Part shown: in pieces, positions 24,805 through 34,370 of the stretch
Layout of the letters: each line of letters starts with the position of its first letter
Numbering within the stretch: position 1 is the stretch's first letter
Origin: Candidatus Buchananbacteria bacterium CG10_big_fil_rev_8_21_14_0_10_33_19
GTDB taxonomy: Bacteria; Patescibacteria; ABY1; 2-01-FULL-39-33
Reading direction: 5' to 3'
Assembly (NCBI GenBank): GCA_002773855.1
Contig: PEZY01000012.1
Location: forward strand, 373,891-437,890
DNA length: 64,000 bases
Made by a program: the position numbers and the translations under genes
The notes under the pieces: model-generated
Seen by the model: only the letters and a program-made list of their open reading frames with translations
What the model was told of the DNA's origin: nothing
Database searches by the model: none

Positions 24805-26508
24805 TTAAACTCCAGTACCCTCTTGACTGGTGTCTTCTATGACTGTTACCTTTCTAAATAATTTACGGTGCATCGAAGAAACAAAAATACTCATCTCCTC
24901 CATATTAAGCAGATAACCCAGTAATCCATAACCCAATAGACCCACACTACCAGCTACAAAACCTTGAAATAAAATGCCCAAAAAGGTTTCGGTGACCACA
25001 TACATATTAATCAAGTACAGCGATGAGTATGTGAACAAGCCGGCACCCAATGAGGCAAAGACGATTCTAAAAGATGAGTCCATTATTTTACGACCATCTA
25101 ACCTGCCAATACTATGTCTTAAGGCCAACATTAAAATAAGCAAATTAAACAACGCTGCGACCGATATAGCCATTGGCATGGATAAGATTCGTAAATCAGT
25201 AGTGTGCCATAAATCTGGCACTTTTAAAATAGCTACTACAAAAAATGAAAACCAATTATCAAAACTAAACACCCAGGCAAAGAAAAATAAACTACCTAAG
25301 TTAATAAATAAATCTACTATCCCAATAAAAAATGGCGTCTTGGTGTTATGCAAAGCGTAAAATCCCCTGACTATCAGAGGTAGTGCTCCTTGAGCAAACA
25401 AACTAATAGAAAATATAGCCAAAGCTGCTGCCGTTAATCTAGTATCTGTCCAACTAAACTGCCCGCTACCCAAAATCACCCGAACAATTTGAGCTCGCAA
25501 GACATATAACAAAACCGACACTGGCACAATAAAAAATAATATTTGTCGAAAAGTGGTCGAAATTGTAGCCACAAAATCATCCATTTTTTTACTAGTCGCC
25601 AAGCTCGACAAAACTGGCAAAGCGGCTACCGCAAAAGACACACCAAAAATTCCCAAAGGAAAACTTTGCAAATTATTGGCCAAATTATATATCGCCAAAG
25701 AACCAACCATTAATGTTGAAGCAAAAATAGTAGTGATTAAAAAATTAAGTTGATTAATAATTAAGGTCAAAGTTCTTGGGATCATTAATTTACCAACTTT
25801 TCTAACATTGCGATTATTCAGACCAAAAACTAATTCATAGCGGTAACCAGTAAAAAATGTGGCTGGCAACTGAACCAACATATGCATCAAAGAACCTAGG
25901 ACTACTCCCCAGGCTAAGCCATAAACGCCAAAATATTCTACCAAATACAGAGCTCCAATAATAATACCGACATTATAAAAAACTGGAGCCAAGGAATAAA
26001 TAAAAAATCGTTTGTGAGATTGTAAGATAGAACTAAATATAGCCGAGATACCTAAAAATATAGGACTCAAAAACATTATCCTAGACAAACCAACAACCAT
26101 GTTTAATTTTTCACCAGAAAATCCTGGTGTTATCAGTGACATAAGTTGTGGTGCCAGAATAAATAAAGTAGCACAAACTAAAACTACTGCCAAAAAAGCA
26201 ATATTTAAAATACTATTTATTAAATACCAAGCTTCTTTTTTATTGCCAAATTTTTTATTTAGTAATGCTATAAAAACCGGAATTACGCCGGCTGAAATAG
26301 CCCCTAAAATTAATAGATTATAAACCAAATCTGGTAATCTAAAAGCCGCATAATAAGCATCCAACACATCCCCCGCCCCAAACTGAGCGGCCAATACTCG
26401 ATCACGAAATATACCTAAAAATCGACTCACTAAAGACAAGGCGCCGATGATAATCGCCGCTGAAGTAATATTTTTAGCTTGGGAATTGATTATTTTTTTA
26501 ATCATCAA
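24805..26508 (-). CDS. murJ: Lipid II flippase MurJ
   Basis: A 567-residue MOP-family membrane protein with about 14 helices. The N-terminal SLVSRFLGIFRDRVLAAQFGAGDVLDAYYAAFRLPD is characteristic of MurJ (arginines in the central cavity), as are FPLGIFGVSFAVAALP and ALHNTKTPFFIG later. It moves lipid II across the membrane for peptidoglycan synthesis. The start overlaps the ackA stop by 4 bases, so it is the last gene of a pduL-ackA-murJ run. Confidence 0.95.
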   Translation of the reverse strand: MMIKKIINSQAKNITSAAIIIGALSLVSRFLGIFRDRVLAAQFGAGDVLDAYYAAFRLPDLVYNLLILGAISAGVIPVFIALLNKKFGNKKEAWYLINSILNIAFLAVVLVCATLFILAPQLMSLITPGFSGEKLNMVVGLSRIMFLSPIFLGISAIFSSILQSHKRFFIYSLAPVFYNVGIIIGALYLVEYFGVYGLAWGVVLGSLMHMLVQLPATFFTGYRYELVFGLNNRNVRKVGKLMIPRTLTLIINQLNFLITTIFASTLMVGSLAIYNLANNLQSFPLGIFGVSFAVAALPVLSSLATSKKMDDFVATISTTFRQILFFIVPVSVLLYVLRAQIVRVILGSGQFSWTDTRLTAAALAIFSISLFAQGALPLIVRGFYALHNTKTPFFIGIVDLFINLGSLFFFAWVFSFDNWFSFFVVAILKVPDLWHTTDLRILSMPMAISVAALFNLLILMLALRHSIGRLDGRKIMDSSFRIVFASLGAGLFTYSSLYLINMYVVTETFLGILFQGFVAGSVGLLGYGLLGYLLNMEEMSIFVSSMHRKLFRKVTVIEDTSQEGTGV

Positions 26509-27653
26509 CTTGTCTTAACAATTTCTCGTGCGATCATTAATTCTTCATTAGCCTCAATTACTATATTTTTAAATTTGGATAAATGTCTAATTTTATCCAA
26601 AACAATTTTTCGCACCGCCGGACTTCTTTCGCCAATCCCGCCAGTAAAAACTATTAAATCTACACCATCCATAGAAATGGCCAGTTGACCAATATATCTA
26701 ACCACATCATAAACAAACATATCCAAAGCTAATTGAGCTTTGGCTTTTTGATTATCAGTAAATATTTTGTTACTAGAATAATCCAAAACTTTATGTCCAC
26801 TAGCTAGCAGTATCTCTCGCATATCCATGGTGCCAGCAATAGCTAACAGCCCAGATTCTTGATTAAAAACTTTAGTGATCTCACTGGTAGACATTTTTAA
26901 TTCATTAATCATATATAACGGAATAGAAGCGTCTAAATCCCCGGCTCTAGTTGACATGGTTAAGCCCTCAAGTGGTGTAAAGCCCATGGTAGTATCAATA
27001 GCTAATCCATTTTTAGTAGCCGTAATACTACACCCACTACCTAAATGACAAGTAATAATTTTAGCTTTACTAATTTTTAGTTTAGCTTTTTTAGCACCTT
27101 CAATTGCTGAATACTGATGAGACAAGCCATGAAAACCATAACGCCTAATACCTAATTTATAAAACTTGCTTGGCAAGGCATAGCGATGTATGTATTCGGG
27201 AATATCTGCGTAATAGGCCGTATCAAAAACTGCTACATGCTTGGCCTGAGGTAATAACTTTAAAGCCGACTCCGCACAAGCTAAATTAATCGGATTGTGT
27301 AGCGGGGCTAATTTATTATACTTAGCCAATTTATTAATTATCCCTTGATTTAATTTTAAAGGTTGATTGTATGTGCCGCCACCATGAACTACCCGATGAC
27401 CAACCAATTTTATATCCGGCAAAATAGTTTTAAGTTGCAACAGCACTTCGGCTAGTGCTTGTTCATAATCTAAAATCCCTGGAGGATATTTTTTGAGCAA
27501 TCTATCTTTACCTAGACCATCGACAGACATAAAAGAATTTTTAAGACCAATTCTCTCCACAATGCCGCTTAGTTCTTCTGATAAATTTGAAGCCGAAAAA
27601 ACCTTGAATTTCAAGGTGGCGCTGCCAGAATTAATGACTAATATTTTTTTCAT
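26505..27653 (-). CDS. ackA: Acetate kinase
   Basis: A 382-residue enzyme that makes ATP and acetate from acetyl phosphate. Family motifs: ILVINSGSATLKFKV, HRVVHGG, VAVFDTAYYADIPEY, RRYGFHGLSHQYSA, CHLGSGCS, STRAGDLDASIP and VFTGGIGERSPAVR. It is slightly shorter than usual (about 400). The pduL gene upstream supplies acetyl phosphate from acetyl-CoA, completing substrate-level phosphorylation. A tiny frame encoding a membrane peptide lies between the two genes. Confidence 0.96.
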   Translation of the reverse strand: MKKILVINSGSATLKFKVFSASNLSEELSGIVERIGLKNSFMSVDGLGKDRLLKKYPPGILDYEQALAEVLLQLKTILPDIKLVGHRVVHGGGTYNQPLKLNQGIINKLAKYNKLAPLHNPINLACAESALKLLPQAKHVAVFDTAYYADIPEYIHRYALPSKFYKLGIRRYGFHGLSHQYSAIEGAKKAKLKISKAKIITCHLGSGCSITATKNGLAIDTTMGFTPLEGLTMSTRAGDLDASIPLYMINELKMSTSEITKVFNQESGLLAIAGTMDMREILLASGHKVLDYSSNKIFTDNQKAKAQLALDMFVYDVVRYIGQLAISMDGVDLIVFTGGIGERSPAVRKIVLDKIRHLSKFKNIVIEANEELMIAREIVKTS

Positions 27654-27660
27654 TTATAGA

Positions 27661-27735
27661 TTAACTTAACTTTGATTGAACCAATAAAACCACAATAACT
27701 CCCACCGCGATTACACCGATAAAAACGTAAATCAT
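27661..27735 (-). CDS. Possible 24-residue membrane peptide
   Basis: ATG at 27735; the product is one hydrophobic helix (MIYVFIGVIAVGVIVVLLVQ) with a short polar tail. It lies in the pduL-ackA gap with no ribosome binding site. Not recognised; may be a chance frame. Confidence 0.35.
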   Translation of the reverse strand: MIYVFIGVIAVGVIVVLLVQSKLS

Positions 27736-27788
27736 ATTTTATATATTTATTAATTTTTTACTCTTGTTGCAATAATAAAAAATCTAAC

Positions 27789-28367
27789 TTATTTCTTGGT
27801 TATTAATTCTCCAAAACCACACACGCCATCCGGCATAGCCGCATTGCCCTCATCGGTATCTAGATGAACCGACAAATCAAAATCATCCCTGATCCTAACT
27901 ACCACATTATGAAAAGTGACACTTCTCTCACCGGCTGTTTTAACTGATACTAGTTGATTGTTTTTTAAGCCTAATTTTTTAGCTTGGGCTGGATTACAAT
28001 GCAAATGGCGATGAGTAACAATAATACCGGATTTTATTTTTACTTGTCCCTTGGGACCAATTAACATTGCCCCGATAGATCCTTCTAGATCACCAGAAAT
28101 TTTAAGTGGCGGTTTTATTTTTAGCTTTCTAGCAACAGTTAAAGTTAACTCAATTTGAGTTTGATCTCGCACTGGTCCAACTATTCGCACATTATCTAAT
28201 TGACCACCCTTAGTTTTAATCGCAATAGTCTCTTGAGCAGCAAATTGTCCTTTTTGTGATATGGATTTAAGCGGTTTTAACTTATAACCAACGCCAAAAA
28301 GTTTATCCAAATCACTTTGAGATAAGTGACAATGTCGAGCTGAAACTTCTATTCTAATTTTTGACAT
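27789..28367 (-). CDS. pduL: Phosphate propanoyl/acetyltransferase, PduL type
   Basis: A 192-residue enzyme that converts acetyl-CoA and phosphate to acetyl phosphate and CoA, replacing Pta. It has the two PduL barrels: EVSARHCHLSQSDLDKLFG at the N-terminus and THRHLHCNPAQAKKLGL in the second half, with the metal-binding histidines, plus RIVGPVRDQTQIELTLT. No encapsulation peptide is visible at the N-terminus, so it is likely cytosolic, not microcompartment-bound. ackA lies downstream on the same strand. Confidence 0.93.
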   Translation of the reverse strand: MSKIRIEVSARHCHLSQSDLDKLFGVGYKLKPLKSISQKGQFAAQETIAIKTKGGQLDNVRIVGPVRDQTQIELTLTVARKLKIKPPLKISGDLEGSIGAMLIGPKGQVKIKSGIIVTHRHLHCNPAQAKKLGLKNNQLVSVKTAGERSVTFHNVVVRIRDDFDLSVHLDTDEGNAAMPDGVCGFGELITKK

Positions 28368-28425
28368 AAATTGATAAATTGATAATTTATATTGGTAATT
28401 TTATCATTTTTTGGCAAATAAAAAA

Positions 28426-28445
28426 AGCCCCGCAATTGCAGGGCT
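28426..28445 (-). terminator. Terminator after the 260-residue lipoprotein
   Basis: AGCCC/GGGCT arms around GCAATTGC, with seven T on the minus strand. Confidence 0.85.
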
Positions 28446-28460
28446 AGGATTTTGACTCAA

Positions 28461-29243
28461 TTAATAATTGAAGCCGATGTTGACATTAACGATGCCACCA
28501 GAGTATGGGATTAGAACTAACCCCGCAATGGCGTCGAAGATATCGAAATTCAGATAGGTGGAATATGGAGTGCCGATCAAATCAACCAGTTGAATAGTGG
28601 CATGATGACCATCAAAGCCAATAGGCAACCAACCAGCAAAATGCAGGGCGGTACCAACTTTGGTATAAGCCATGAAATACTGATCACCAGTGTCGGTGAC
28701 AATAGTCGCGTCACCACTTGCACTCCAATCACCTGGCATGTTATCAATTTGGAATTCAAAGAAATAGGAATCCACCAATTCGAACATGATGTTCAAGTTA
28801 GTAGTACTGCCAGCTGTCACGACCACGATCACAGAATCAAAAAACAATCTTTTATCGTGAACGTCATAAGCTTCGATCCAAACACTATAATTTGCTGGTA
28901 CAATGGACAATTCGCCAAAGTAATTACCAGCGGCATCGACATCGATGACAAACGGATCAGCATAAGCATTTGTTTGTGCTGGTGGGACACTAGAGTCTTC
29001 ACCAAACCAAATGCTAATATAATCGATATTGTCTCGAAACATGTCGCCAATCTGGGTTTGAGTGTGGCTGAGTTTGGCACTTTGGTAATCATAAATATTA
29101 CCAGAAACTACAACCTTCCCGGTTGTCGACGGAATTGGTGGTTCGTCTGCCGACGGACCACTATATTGATCCGTCGGAGGACAACCCATATTAATTGAAG
29201 CCATGATTATAGCCAAAATTAAATAGGATGTTCTCGGTTTCAT
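28461..29243 (-). CDS. Predicted lipoprotein, paralogue of the next gene
   Basis: A 260-residue protein with a type II signal peptide (lipobox SINMGC, Cys at 21). The body looks beta-rich. It shares a series of motifs with the neighbouring lipoprotein at 29446: GKVVVSGNI near the N-terminus, a PGDW/PGDY turn after IDNM/VDDL, PIGFDG versus PIDFDG, and FDIFD versus FNIFD. The two are tandem paralogues. It is a one-gene unit with a TTGACA-N17-TAATAT promoter (29356-29384), a leader of about 105 bases and its own terminator. G+C is visibly higher than in the flanking housekeeping genes. Function unknown. Confidence 0.75.
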   Translation of the reverse strand: MKPRTSYLILAIIMASINMGCPPTDQYSGPSADEPPIPSTTGKVVVSGNIYDYQSAKLSHTQTQIGDMFRDNIDYISIWFGEDSSVPPAQTNAYADPFVIDVDAAGNYFGELSIVPANYSVWIEAYDVHDKRLFFDSVIVVVTAGSTTNLNIMFELVDSYFFEFQIDNMPGDWSASGDATIVTDTGDQYFMAYTKVGTALHFAGWLPIGFDGHHATIQLVDLIGTPYSTYLNFDIFDAIAGLVLIPYSGGIVNVNIGFNY

Positions 29244-29355
29244 GTTGTTTTCCTTCTTGGCCTGGCCCTAATTGGACTCAGGTGTTGGTGGTGGTGGGGA
29301 GAATTCCCCTTTTCCAATCTAACTGAAGTTGGTTGGAAGGTACAATGAACTGTTA

Positions 29356-29384
29356 ATATTAGCATAGAGAGTCATTATTGTCAA
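29356..29384 (-). promoter_or_regulatory. Promoter of the 260-residue lipoprotein gene
   Basis: TTGACA (29379-29384), 17 bases, TAATAT (29356-29361). Confidence 0.7.
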
Positions 29385-29403
29385 TAGCTGACCAAAAATA
29401 AAA

Positions 29404-29428
29404 CCCGCGATCACATTGTGACCGCGGG
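29404..29428 (-). terminator. Terminator after the second lipoprotein gene
   Basis: CCCGCG-TCAC and GTGA-CGCGGG arms with a 3-base loop, then a T-rich run on the minus strand. Confidence 0.85.
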
Positions 29429-29445
29429 GTACTCTTAACAGTAGG

Positions 29446-30279
29446 CTAATACTCTTGGAAATAAACGTTGACGTCCAAGCGTCCCAGCCATTCGGGGAAG
29501 ATGTACGGTACGTTCATAAACCAGTAATCATTCTCCCGCAGCACATCAATGTCGAAGATGTTGAACTGCAACTCGGTAGCATAGTCCTTGCCATCCAGAT
29601 CAGTGACAATCAAAGCCGATTCATCGACTCGACCATCAAAATCAATCGGCAAACTGGCCCGAAAAAGAACCACATATTCATTACTGCCCGAGTAAGGATA
29701 AACGCGCGAATACTGGCAGTAGTAGCCTTCCCCATTGACCACGAGATTGGCATAGCCATACTCACTATAGTCACCGGGCAGATCATCGACCACAAACTGA
29801 AACAGATAATGCTCGGACAAACCCAGTAATACTCCAAGTCGTCCGGATCTACCAGCGACTACGACCAAACTGGTGTTATAGACAAAAGTCTCCATGCCTA
29901 ATTCATCGTAGGCCGTCACATACAAATTGTATTCACCGGCCGGTACCAATATACTGCCACTGTACGACCCATTAATTACATCAATGGAGTGGTAGTAAGA
30001 TCCAATTTCCATCCCACCACCGCCTTTACCAATACCGCTGTCGGCCGGGAAAAAAACGAAGGCCAACTGCCGAATCCGCGGCTTATGAAACTCCACAATG
30101 TCGTTCCAGTCCATCAGGGCCTTGCTCTCGTTGAAGTCGCCTTCAATGATGACATTGCCCATGCCGGCGGGGATTAAGAGTTCTTCCTCTACCGGTTCGC
30201 TGATCGGTGTGGTCGCTGGACAACCAGTTAACCCCACTACCAACATCAAGGTGGCCAGGATCACAAGAATTTTCTGCAT
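29446..30279 (-). CDS. Predicted lipoprotein, paralogue of the previous gene
   Basis: The frame is open from 30354, but the ATG at 30279 is chosen because GGAAGAG precedes it and a normal lipoprotein signal peptide follows (MQKILVILATLMLVVGLTGC, lipobox LTGC). The 277-residue product shares the beta-rich layout and motifs of the lipoprotein at 28461 (PIDFDG, LQFNIFD, VDDLPGDY). It has its own strong promoter (TTGACA-N17-TATAAT, 30399-30427), a leader of roughly 115 bases and a terminator. This is the most G+C-rich coding stretch of the window, near half G+C by eye, suggesting transfer or a different codon history. Function unknown. Confidence 0.77.
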   Translation of the reverse strand: MQKILVILATLMLVVGLTGCPATTPISEPVEEELLIPAGMGNVIIEGDFNESKALMDWNDIVEFHKPRIRQLAFVFFPADSGIGKGGGGMEIGSYYHSIDVINGSYSGSILVPAGEYNLYVTAYDELGMETFVYNTSLVVVAGRSGRLGVLLGLSEHYLFQFVVDDLPGDYSEYGYANLVVNGEGYYCQYSRVYPYSGSNEYVVLFRASLPIDFDGRVDESALIVTDLDGKDYATELQFNIFDIDVLRENDYWFMNVPYIFPEWLGRLDVNVYFQEY

Positions 30280-30398
30280 GTTCTCTTCCTTTCGAATTAA
30301 GGTTATTAGCACCATACTAACAACCGATTGATGGAAATAAACCCGACTAGACAAATCGAATTTACCATTTAACTATGTCAATGTTCTAATGTTTTGTT

Positions 30399-30427
30399 AT
30401 TATATCATATATATTACACTTTGTCAA
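30399..30427 (-). promoter_or_regulatory. Consensus promoter of the second lipoprotein gene
   Basis: TTGACA (30422-30427), 17-base spacer, TATAAT (30399-30404); both boxes match consensus exactly. Confidence 0.85.
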
Positions 30428-30490
30428 TCAAATCCATAAATAATCACTCTTAAACGGCTATATTAGGCTATTTTTACTCAAAAACCTAAA

Positions 30491-30510
30491 AACCCAGCAA
30501 CCACTGGGTT
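30491..30510 (-). terminator. ppdK terminator
   Basis: AACCCAG/CTGGGTT arms with a 6-base loop and T run. Confidence 0.8.
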
Positions 30511-30536
30511 TTTAAATAATCCAATTCTTTGTATCT

Positions 30537-33188
30537 CTATTTTCTCTCACGAATAACAGCTTGAGCCGCGGCTAATTTGGCAATTGGCACCCTAAATGGC
30601 GAACAGGACACGTAATCAAAACCTTCTCGATGACAAAACTCCACACTACTTGGCTCACCACCGTGTTCACCACAAATCCCAACCTTTAAATTACTGCGAA
30701 CACTTCTTCCTTTGGCGACCGCAATTTTCATCAATTCCCCCACTCCCTCTTGATCCAACACCTCAAACGGATCAGACTCATAAATACCTTTGGCAACATA
30801 TTCTTTCAAAAATTTACCAGCATCATCTCGACTAAAGCCGCAACCCATCTGAGTTAAATCATTTGTACCAAAAGAGAAAAACTCCGCTTCCTCGGCAATC
30901 TTGTCGGCAGTGACCGCCGCTCTTGGAACTTCAATCATCGTGCCAATTTTATAATCCATTTGTATGCCAGCATTTTTTATAATCGTGTCTGCAATTACTA
31001 CGGCTCTCTGTTTCAAAATAGAAAATTCTCGACTACTACCAATAAGTGGAATCATAATTTCGGGCACGATTGGATTGCAACGACCACAAGTCGGACACTC
31101 ACTAGAAACTTCAACTGCCGCTTCCATAATTGCTTGGACTTGCATATCATAAATTTCCGGATAAGTAATGGCCAGACGACAACCGCGATGACCCAACATC
31201 GGATTAAATTCGTGTAAATCAGAAATTTTGGCTTTTAATGTTCCTGCATCCACTTCCATTTCTCTAGCTAGTTCATAAATATCTTTTTCACTAGTCGGCA
31301 AAAATTCATGTAACGGTGGATCTAAAAGTCTAATAGTCACAGCATAACCTTCCATAGCATGAAATAAACCAATAAAATCTTTCTTTTGGTATGGTAATAG
31401 TTTGGCCAAAGCTTTTTTACGACCTTCCAGATCAGCTGACAAAATCATTTCCCGAACCGCTTTAATTCTATCACCTTCAAAAAACATATGTTCAGTTCGG
31501 CATAGACCAACGCCTTCAGCTCCAAACCTTCTGGCCACCTTAGCATCATGAGGTGTATCCGCATTAGTTCTAATCTTCAATCTTTTGATTTCGCTGGACC
31601 AATTCATAATTGTTCCAAAATCACCACTTAATTCCGGATCTTGAGTATTTAATTTCCCCAAATAGACTGTGCCATCTCCCCCATCTAAAGTGATAAAATC
31701 ACCTTCTTTAACTACTTCACCAGTAGTCTTCAAAGTAAACTTGCGACCTTTTTCATCAATAGAAATATCAGCACAACCAGCTACACAACAAGTACCCATG
31801 CCTCTAGCCACCACGGCGGCATGTGAAGTCATACCACCTCGAGCGGTCAAAATACCTTTAGCACTAAGCATACCATCAATATCTTCTGGTGATGTTTCTA
31901 TCCGCACCAAAATCACATCTAGTCCAGCCTGAGTCTTAGCAAAGGCATCAGCAGCTGTAAAAGTAACTTGACCAACTGCGGCCCCCGGAGAAGCTGGCAA
32001 ACCAGTCGCTACCACTTCTGCCTCACCCTTTGATATTGGATCTAATTGTTTGTGTAATAATTGATCTAATTGATTGGGATCGACTTTCATCAACGCCTCT
32101 TCTCGATTCAAAACTCCCTCTTTGACCAATTCCACAGCAATTCGCACCGCCGCTGCCGCTGTTCTTTTGCCATTTCTAGCTTGTAATATATATAATTTAC
32201 CCTCTTGAATAGTAAATTCCATGTCCTGCATATCACGGTAGTGTTTTTCTACTCGATCACAAACAGTCACCAGTTCATCATAAATAACTTTATTTTGAGT
32301 TTCAAGATCTGATACCGGTTTAGGCGTTCTAATGCCAGCTACCACATCTTCACCTTGGGCGTTCATTAAATACTCACCATAAAATTTATTTTCACCAGTA
32401 CTAGGATTACGAGTAAAGCAAACACCAGTGCCAGAATTATCATTCAAATTTCCAAAAACCATCGCCTGAATATTTACAGCGGTACCAATTAAATGCTTAA
32501 GATTGTTTAATTCTCTGTATCTTTTAGCTCGATAATTATGCCAAGAATTAAACACCGCATCAATAGCCAACTGTAATTGCTCTCTCGGATCTTGGGGGAA
32601 ATCCACACCCTTTAATTCGACAATCTTAGCACGATATCTTTTGACAATTTCCTCTAAATGGCCGGCTGTTAAATCGGTATCGTATTCTGCGCCCACTGTA
32701 TCCTTAACATTTTCTAAAATCTCTTCAAACTCACTACCGTCAACTTCCATTACTACATCACCAAACATCTGAATAAACCGACGATAAGAATCCCAAGCAA
32801 ATCTAGGATTATTAGATTTTTCGGCCAAAGCTTCAACTGACTTATCATTTAAACCTAAATTTAAAATTGTATCCATCATACCTGGCATAGAAGCAGCCGC
32901 ACCAGACCGAACAGAAACTAAGAGTGGATCATGAGTATCACCCAATTTCTTGCCCATTTTTTCTTCTAATTCATTAAGTTTTTTTTCTATCTGATCACGC
33001 ACCGCTTGTGGATAATTTTTGTCATTTTTATGATAAGTCTCACATACTTCAGTAGTCACTGTAAACCCAGGCGGCACCTTAATACCAAGACTACTCATTT
33101 CAGCTAGATTTGCACCCTTACCACCTAAAACTTCTTTTAAATCCTTATTTCCCTCTTCAAAGGAATAAACATATTTTTTTTCAGACAT
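30537..33188 (-). CDS. ppdK: Pyruvate, phosphate dikinase
   Basis: An 883-residue enzyme that interconverts pyruvate + ATP + phosphate and PEP + AMP + pyrophosphate. The nucleotide-binding domain opens GGKGANLAEMSSLGIKVPPG; the phosphohistidine domain holds GGMTSHAAVVARGMGTCCV; the PEP/pyruvate barrel holds EGVGLCRTEHMFF, FSFGTNDLTQM and the cysteine-containing GICGEHGGEPSSVEF. Length is typical. In reduced fermenters it often replaces pyruvate kinase in the ATP-forming direction; the PduL-AckA pair nearby fits that. Own terminator. Confidence 0.97.
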   Translation of the reverse strand: MSEKKYVYSFEEGNKDLKEVLGGKGANLAEMSSLGIKVPPGFTVTTEVCETYHKNDKNYPQAVRDQIEKKLNELEEKMGKKLGDTHDPLLVSVRSGAAASMPGMMDTILNLGLNDKSVEALAEKSNNPRFAWDSYRRFIQMFGDVVMEVDGSEFEEILENVKDTVGAEYDTDLTAGHLEEIVKRYRAKIVELKGVDFPQDPREQLQLAIDAVFNSWHNYRAKRYRELNNLKHLIGTAVNIQAMVFGNLNDNSGTGVCFTRNPSTGENKFYGEYLMNAQGEDVVAGIRTPKPVSDLETQNKVIYDELVTVCDRVEKHYRDMQDMEFTIQEGKLYILQARNGKRTAAAAVRIAVELVKEGVLNREEALMKVDPNQLDQLLHKQLDPISKGEAEVVATGLPASPGAAVGQVTFTAADAFAKTQAGLDVILVRIETSPEDIDGMLSAKGILTARGGMTSHAAVVARGMGTCCVAGCADISIDEKGRKFTLKTTGEVVKEGDFITLDGGDGTVYLGKLNTQDPELSGDFGTIMNWSSEIKRLKIRTNADTPHDAKVARRFGAEGVGLCRTEHMFFEGDRIKAVREMILSADLEGRKKALAKLLPYQKKDFIGLFHAMEGYAVTIRLLDPPLHEFLPTSEKDIYELAREMEVDAGTLKAKISDLHEFNPMLGHRGCRLAITYPEIYDMQVQAIMEAAVEVSSECPTCGRCNPIVPEIMIPLIGSSREFSILKQRAVVIADTIIKNAGIQMDYKIGTMIEVPRAAVTADKIAEEAEFFSFGTNDLTQMGCGFSRDDAGKFLKEYVAKGIYESDPFEVLDQEGVGELMKIAVAKGRSVRSNLKVGICGEHGGEPSSVEFCHREGFDYVSCSPFRVPIAKLAAAQAVIRERK

Positions 33189-33237
33189 AATAGATGTTGT
33201 TAATTAAATTATTTAAAATAGTTGTTTAAAACAAAAA

Positions 33238-33259
33238 GATAGGCCACTTTGGTCCTATC
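33238..33259 (-). terminator. Terminator after the PfkB-family kinase
   Basis: GATAGG-CCA and TGG-CCTATC arms, then T run on the minus strand. Confidence 0.7.
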
Positions 33260-33286
33260 ACTTTCCAATCTAGCTAGTCAAAACTA

Positions 33287-34243
33287 TCAGCCAATTTGCC
33301 GCTTGGAAAGCAATCCATTCTGAGCTCCAATTTTTTTAATGACTGAAGCTGAATTATTTACCCCCCACTTTAGGGCTGTCTTAATAGTCTTATCATACAG
33401 TAAAGCTGCTGTAAAGGCAGACGAAAAAGCATCACCAATACCTACTGTATCGGCACTTTTTACCTTGCTAGCTTTCATAAAATAATATTTTTTTCCATCA
33501 TAGGCGTAAGCCCCAGTCGCTCCATCAGTAATCACTACCACTTCTGGTCCCAAGCCTTGGATATACTTTATCAAACCTTTGGTATTTTTTAATTTTTTAA
33601 ATTCTAAAGCCTCATCTTTATTTAAAAATAATAACTTAACTTTTGGTAAATATTTTTTTAGTCTCGACGTACGCTTGAGCTGGGCACTACCAGGATTCCA
33701 AGCAATCTGACTGCCAGTTTTAACAATGGCATCGATAATCCCCTCCCAACCAATTTTAGGTAGTGAAGAAATATAAAACCAATCAGTTTTAAATTTATTT
33801 AAAGATAGATCCTTAGCGGCCAAGCCATCACTCGCCCCCCGATGCGCAAAAATTATATGTTCATTATCAGCACCCTTAACAGTTAAAATCATGGAAAAAG
33901 CTGTGGCCTTATTTTTATCAATTTTAATTAAATCAGAATTAACACCCTGACTTTTTAAATTAGCTAAAACTTTCTGACCATTATCATCCAAACCAACTTT
34001 TGCTATCACCCCAACTTTTAAACCTAATTTAGCTAATGACACCGAACTATTAGCTGCACCACCACCATAGGTTTGATAAATTTTATCAGCCAATATTTTA
34101 GCGCCGTACTCAAAAGCTAGTAATTTCTGTTTGGTCAAATTACTAGTAGAGATTAATTCGCCCTCGCCAGAATAAAACATTAAATCACTAGTGGCCCCGC
34201 CAATAGAAACAATATCAAATTTTGAGGTTTTTAATTTAGTCAT
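33287..34243 (-). CDS. PfkB-family carbohydrate/nucleoside kinase
   Basis: Residues start at the ATG at 34243 (MTKLKTSKFDIVSIGG), not at the longer frame opening at 34279, because TATAAT ends only 6 bases before this ATG. The 318-residue product has the two PfkB signatures: YGGGAANSSVSLAKLGLKVG near the N-terminus and DTVGIGDAFSSAFTAALLY, with the catalytic Asp, near the C-terminus. The anion-hole motif is GIGD instead of the common GAGD. Substrate (ribose, adenosine, fructose or other) cannot be read from the sequence. Confidence 0.9.
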   Translation of the reverse strand: MTKLKTSKFDIVSIGGATSDLMFYSGEGELISTSNLTKQKLLAFEYGAKILADKIYQTYGGGAANSSVSLAKLGLKVGVIAKVGLDDNGQKVLANLKSQGVNSDLIKIDKNKATAFSMILTVKGADNEHIIFAHRGASDGLAAKDLSLNKFKTDWFYISSLPKIGWEGIIDAIVKTGSQIAWNPGSAQLKRTSRLKKYLPKVKLLFLNKDEALEFKKLKNTKGLIKYIQGLGPEVVVITDGATGAYAYDGKKYYFMKASKVKSADTVGIGDAFSSAFTAALLYDKTIKTALKWGVNNSASVIKKIGAQNGLLSKRQIG

Positions 34244-34278
34244 AATCAAATTATAGCAAAAAAATATTAAATTTGACA
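34244..34278 (-). promoter_or_regulatory. Promoter giving a leaderless PfkB-family mRNA
   Basis: TTGTCA, 18 bases, TATAAT, then TTGATT and the ATG. With transcription starting about 7 bases past the -10 box the mRNA begins at the start codon. Confidence 0.65.
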
Positions 34279-34370
34279 ATTAACTTTTTAAAACTCAGAA
34301 AATAGAGAACTAAAAAACCACTCATAAATATTGACGACTTAAAATAAATAATCAACTATCTATTTATATA

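Noticed and set aside
28590..29198. A 202-residue plus-strand frame opposite the lipoprotein gene
   Set aside because: It is a shadow of the G+C-richer lipoprotein gene, which has signal peptide, promoter and terminator.
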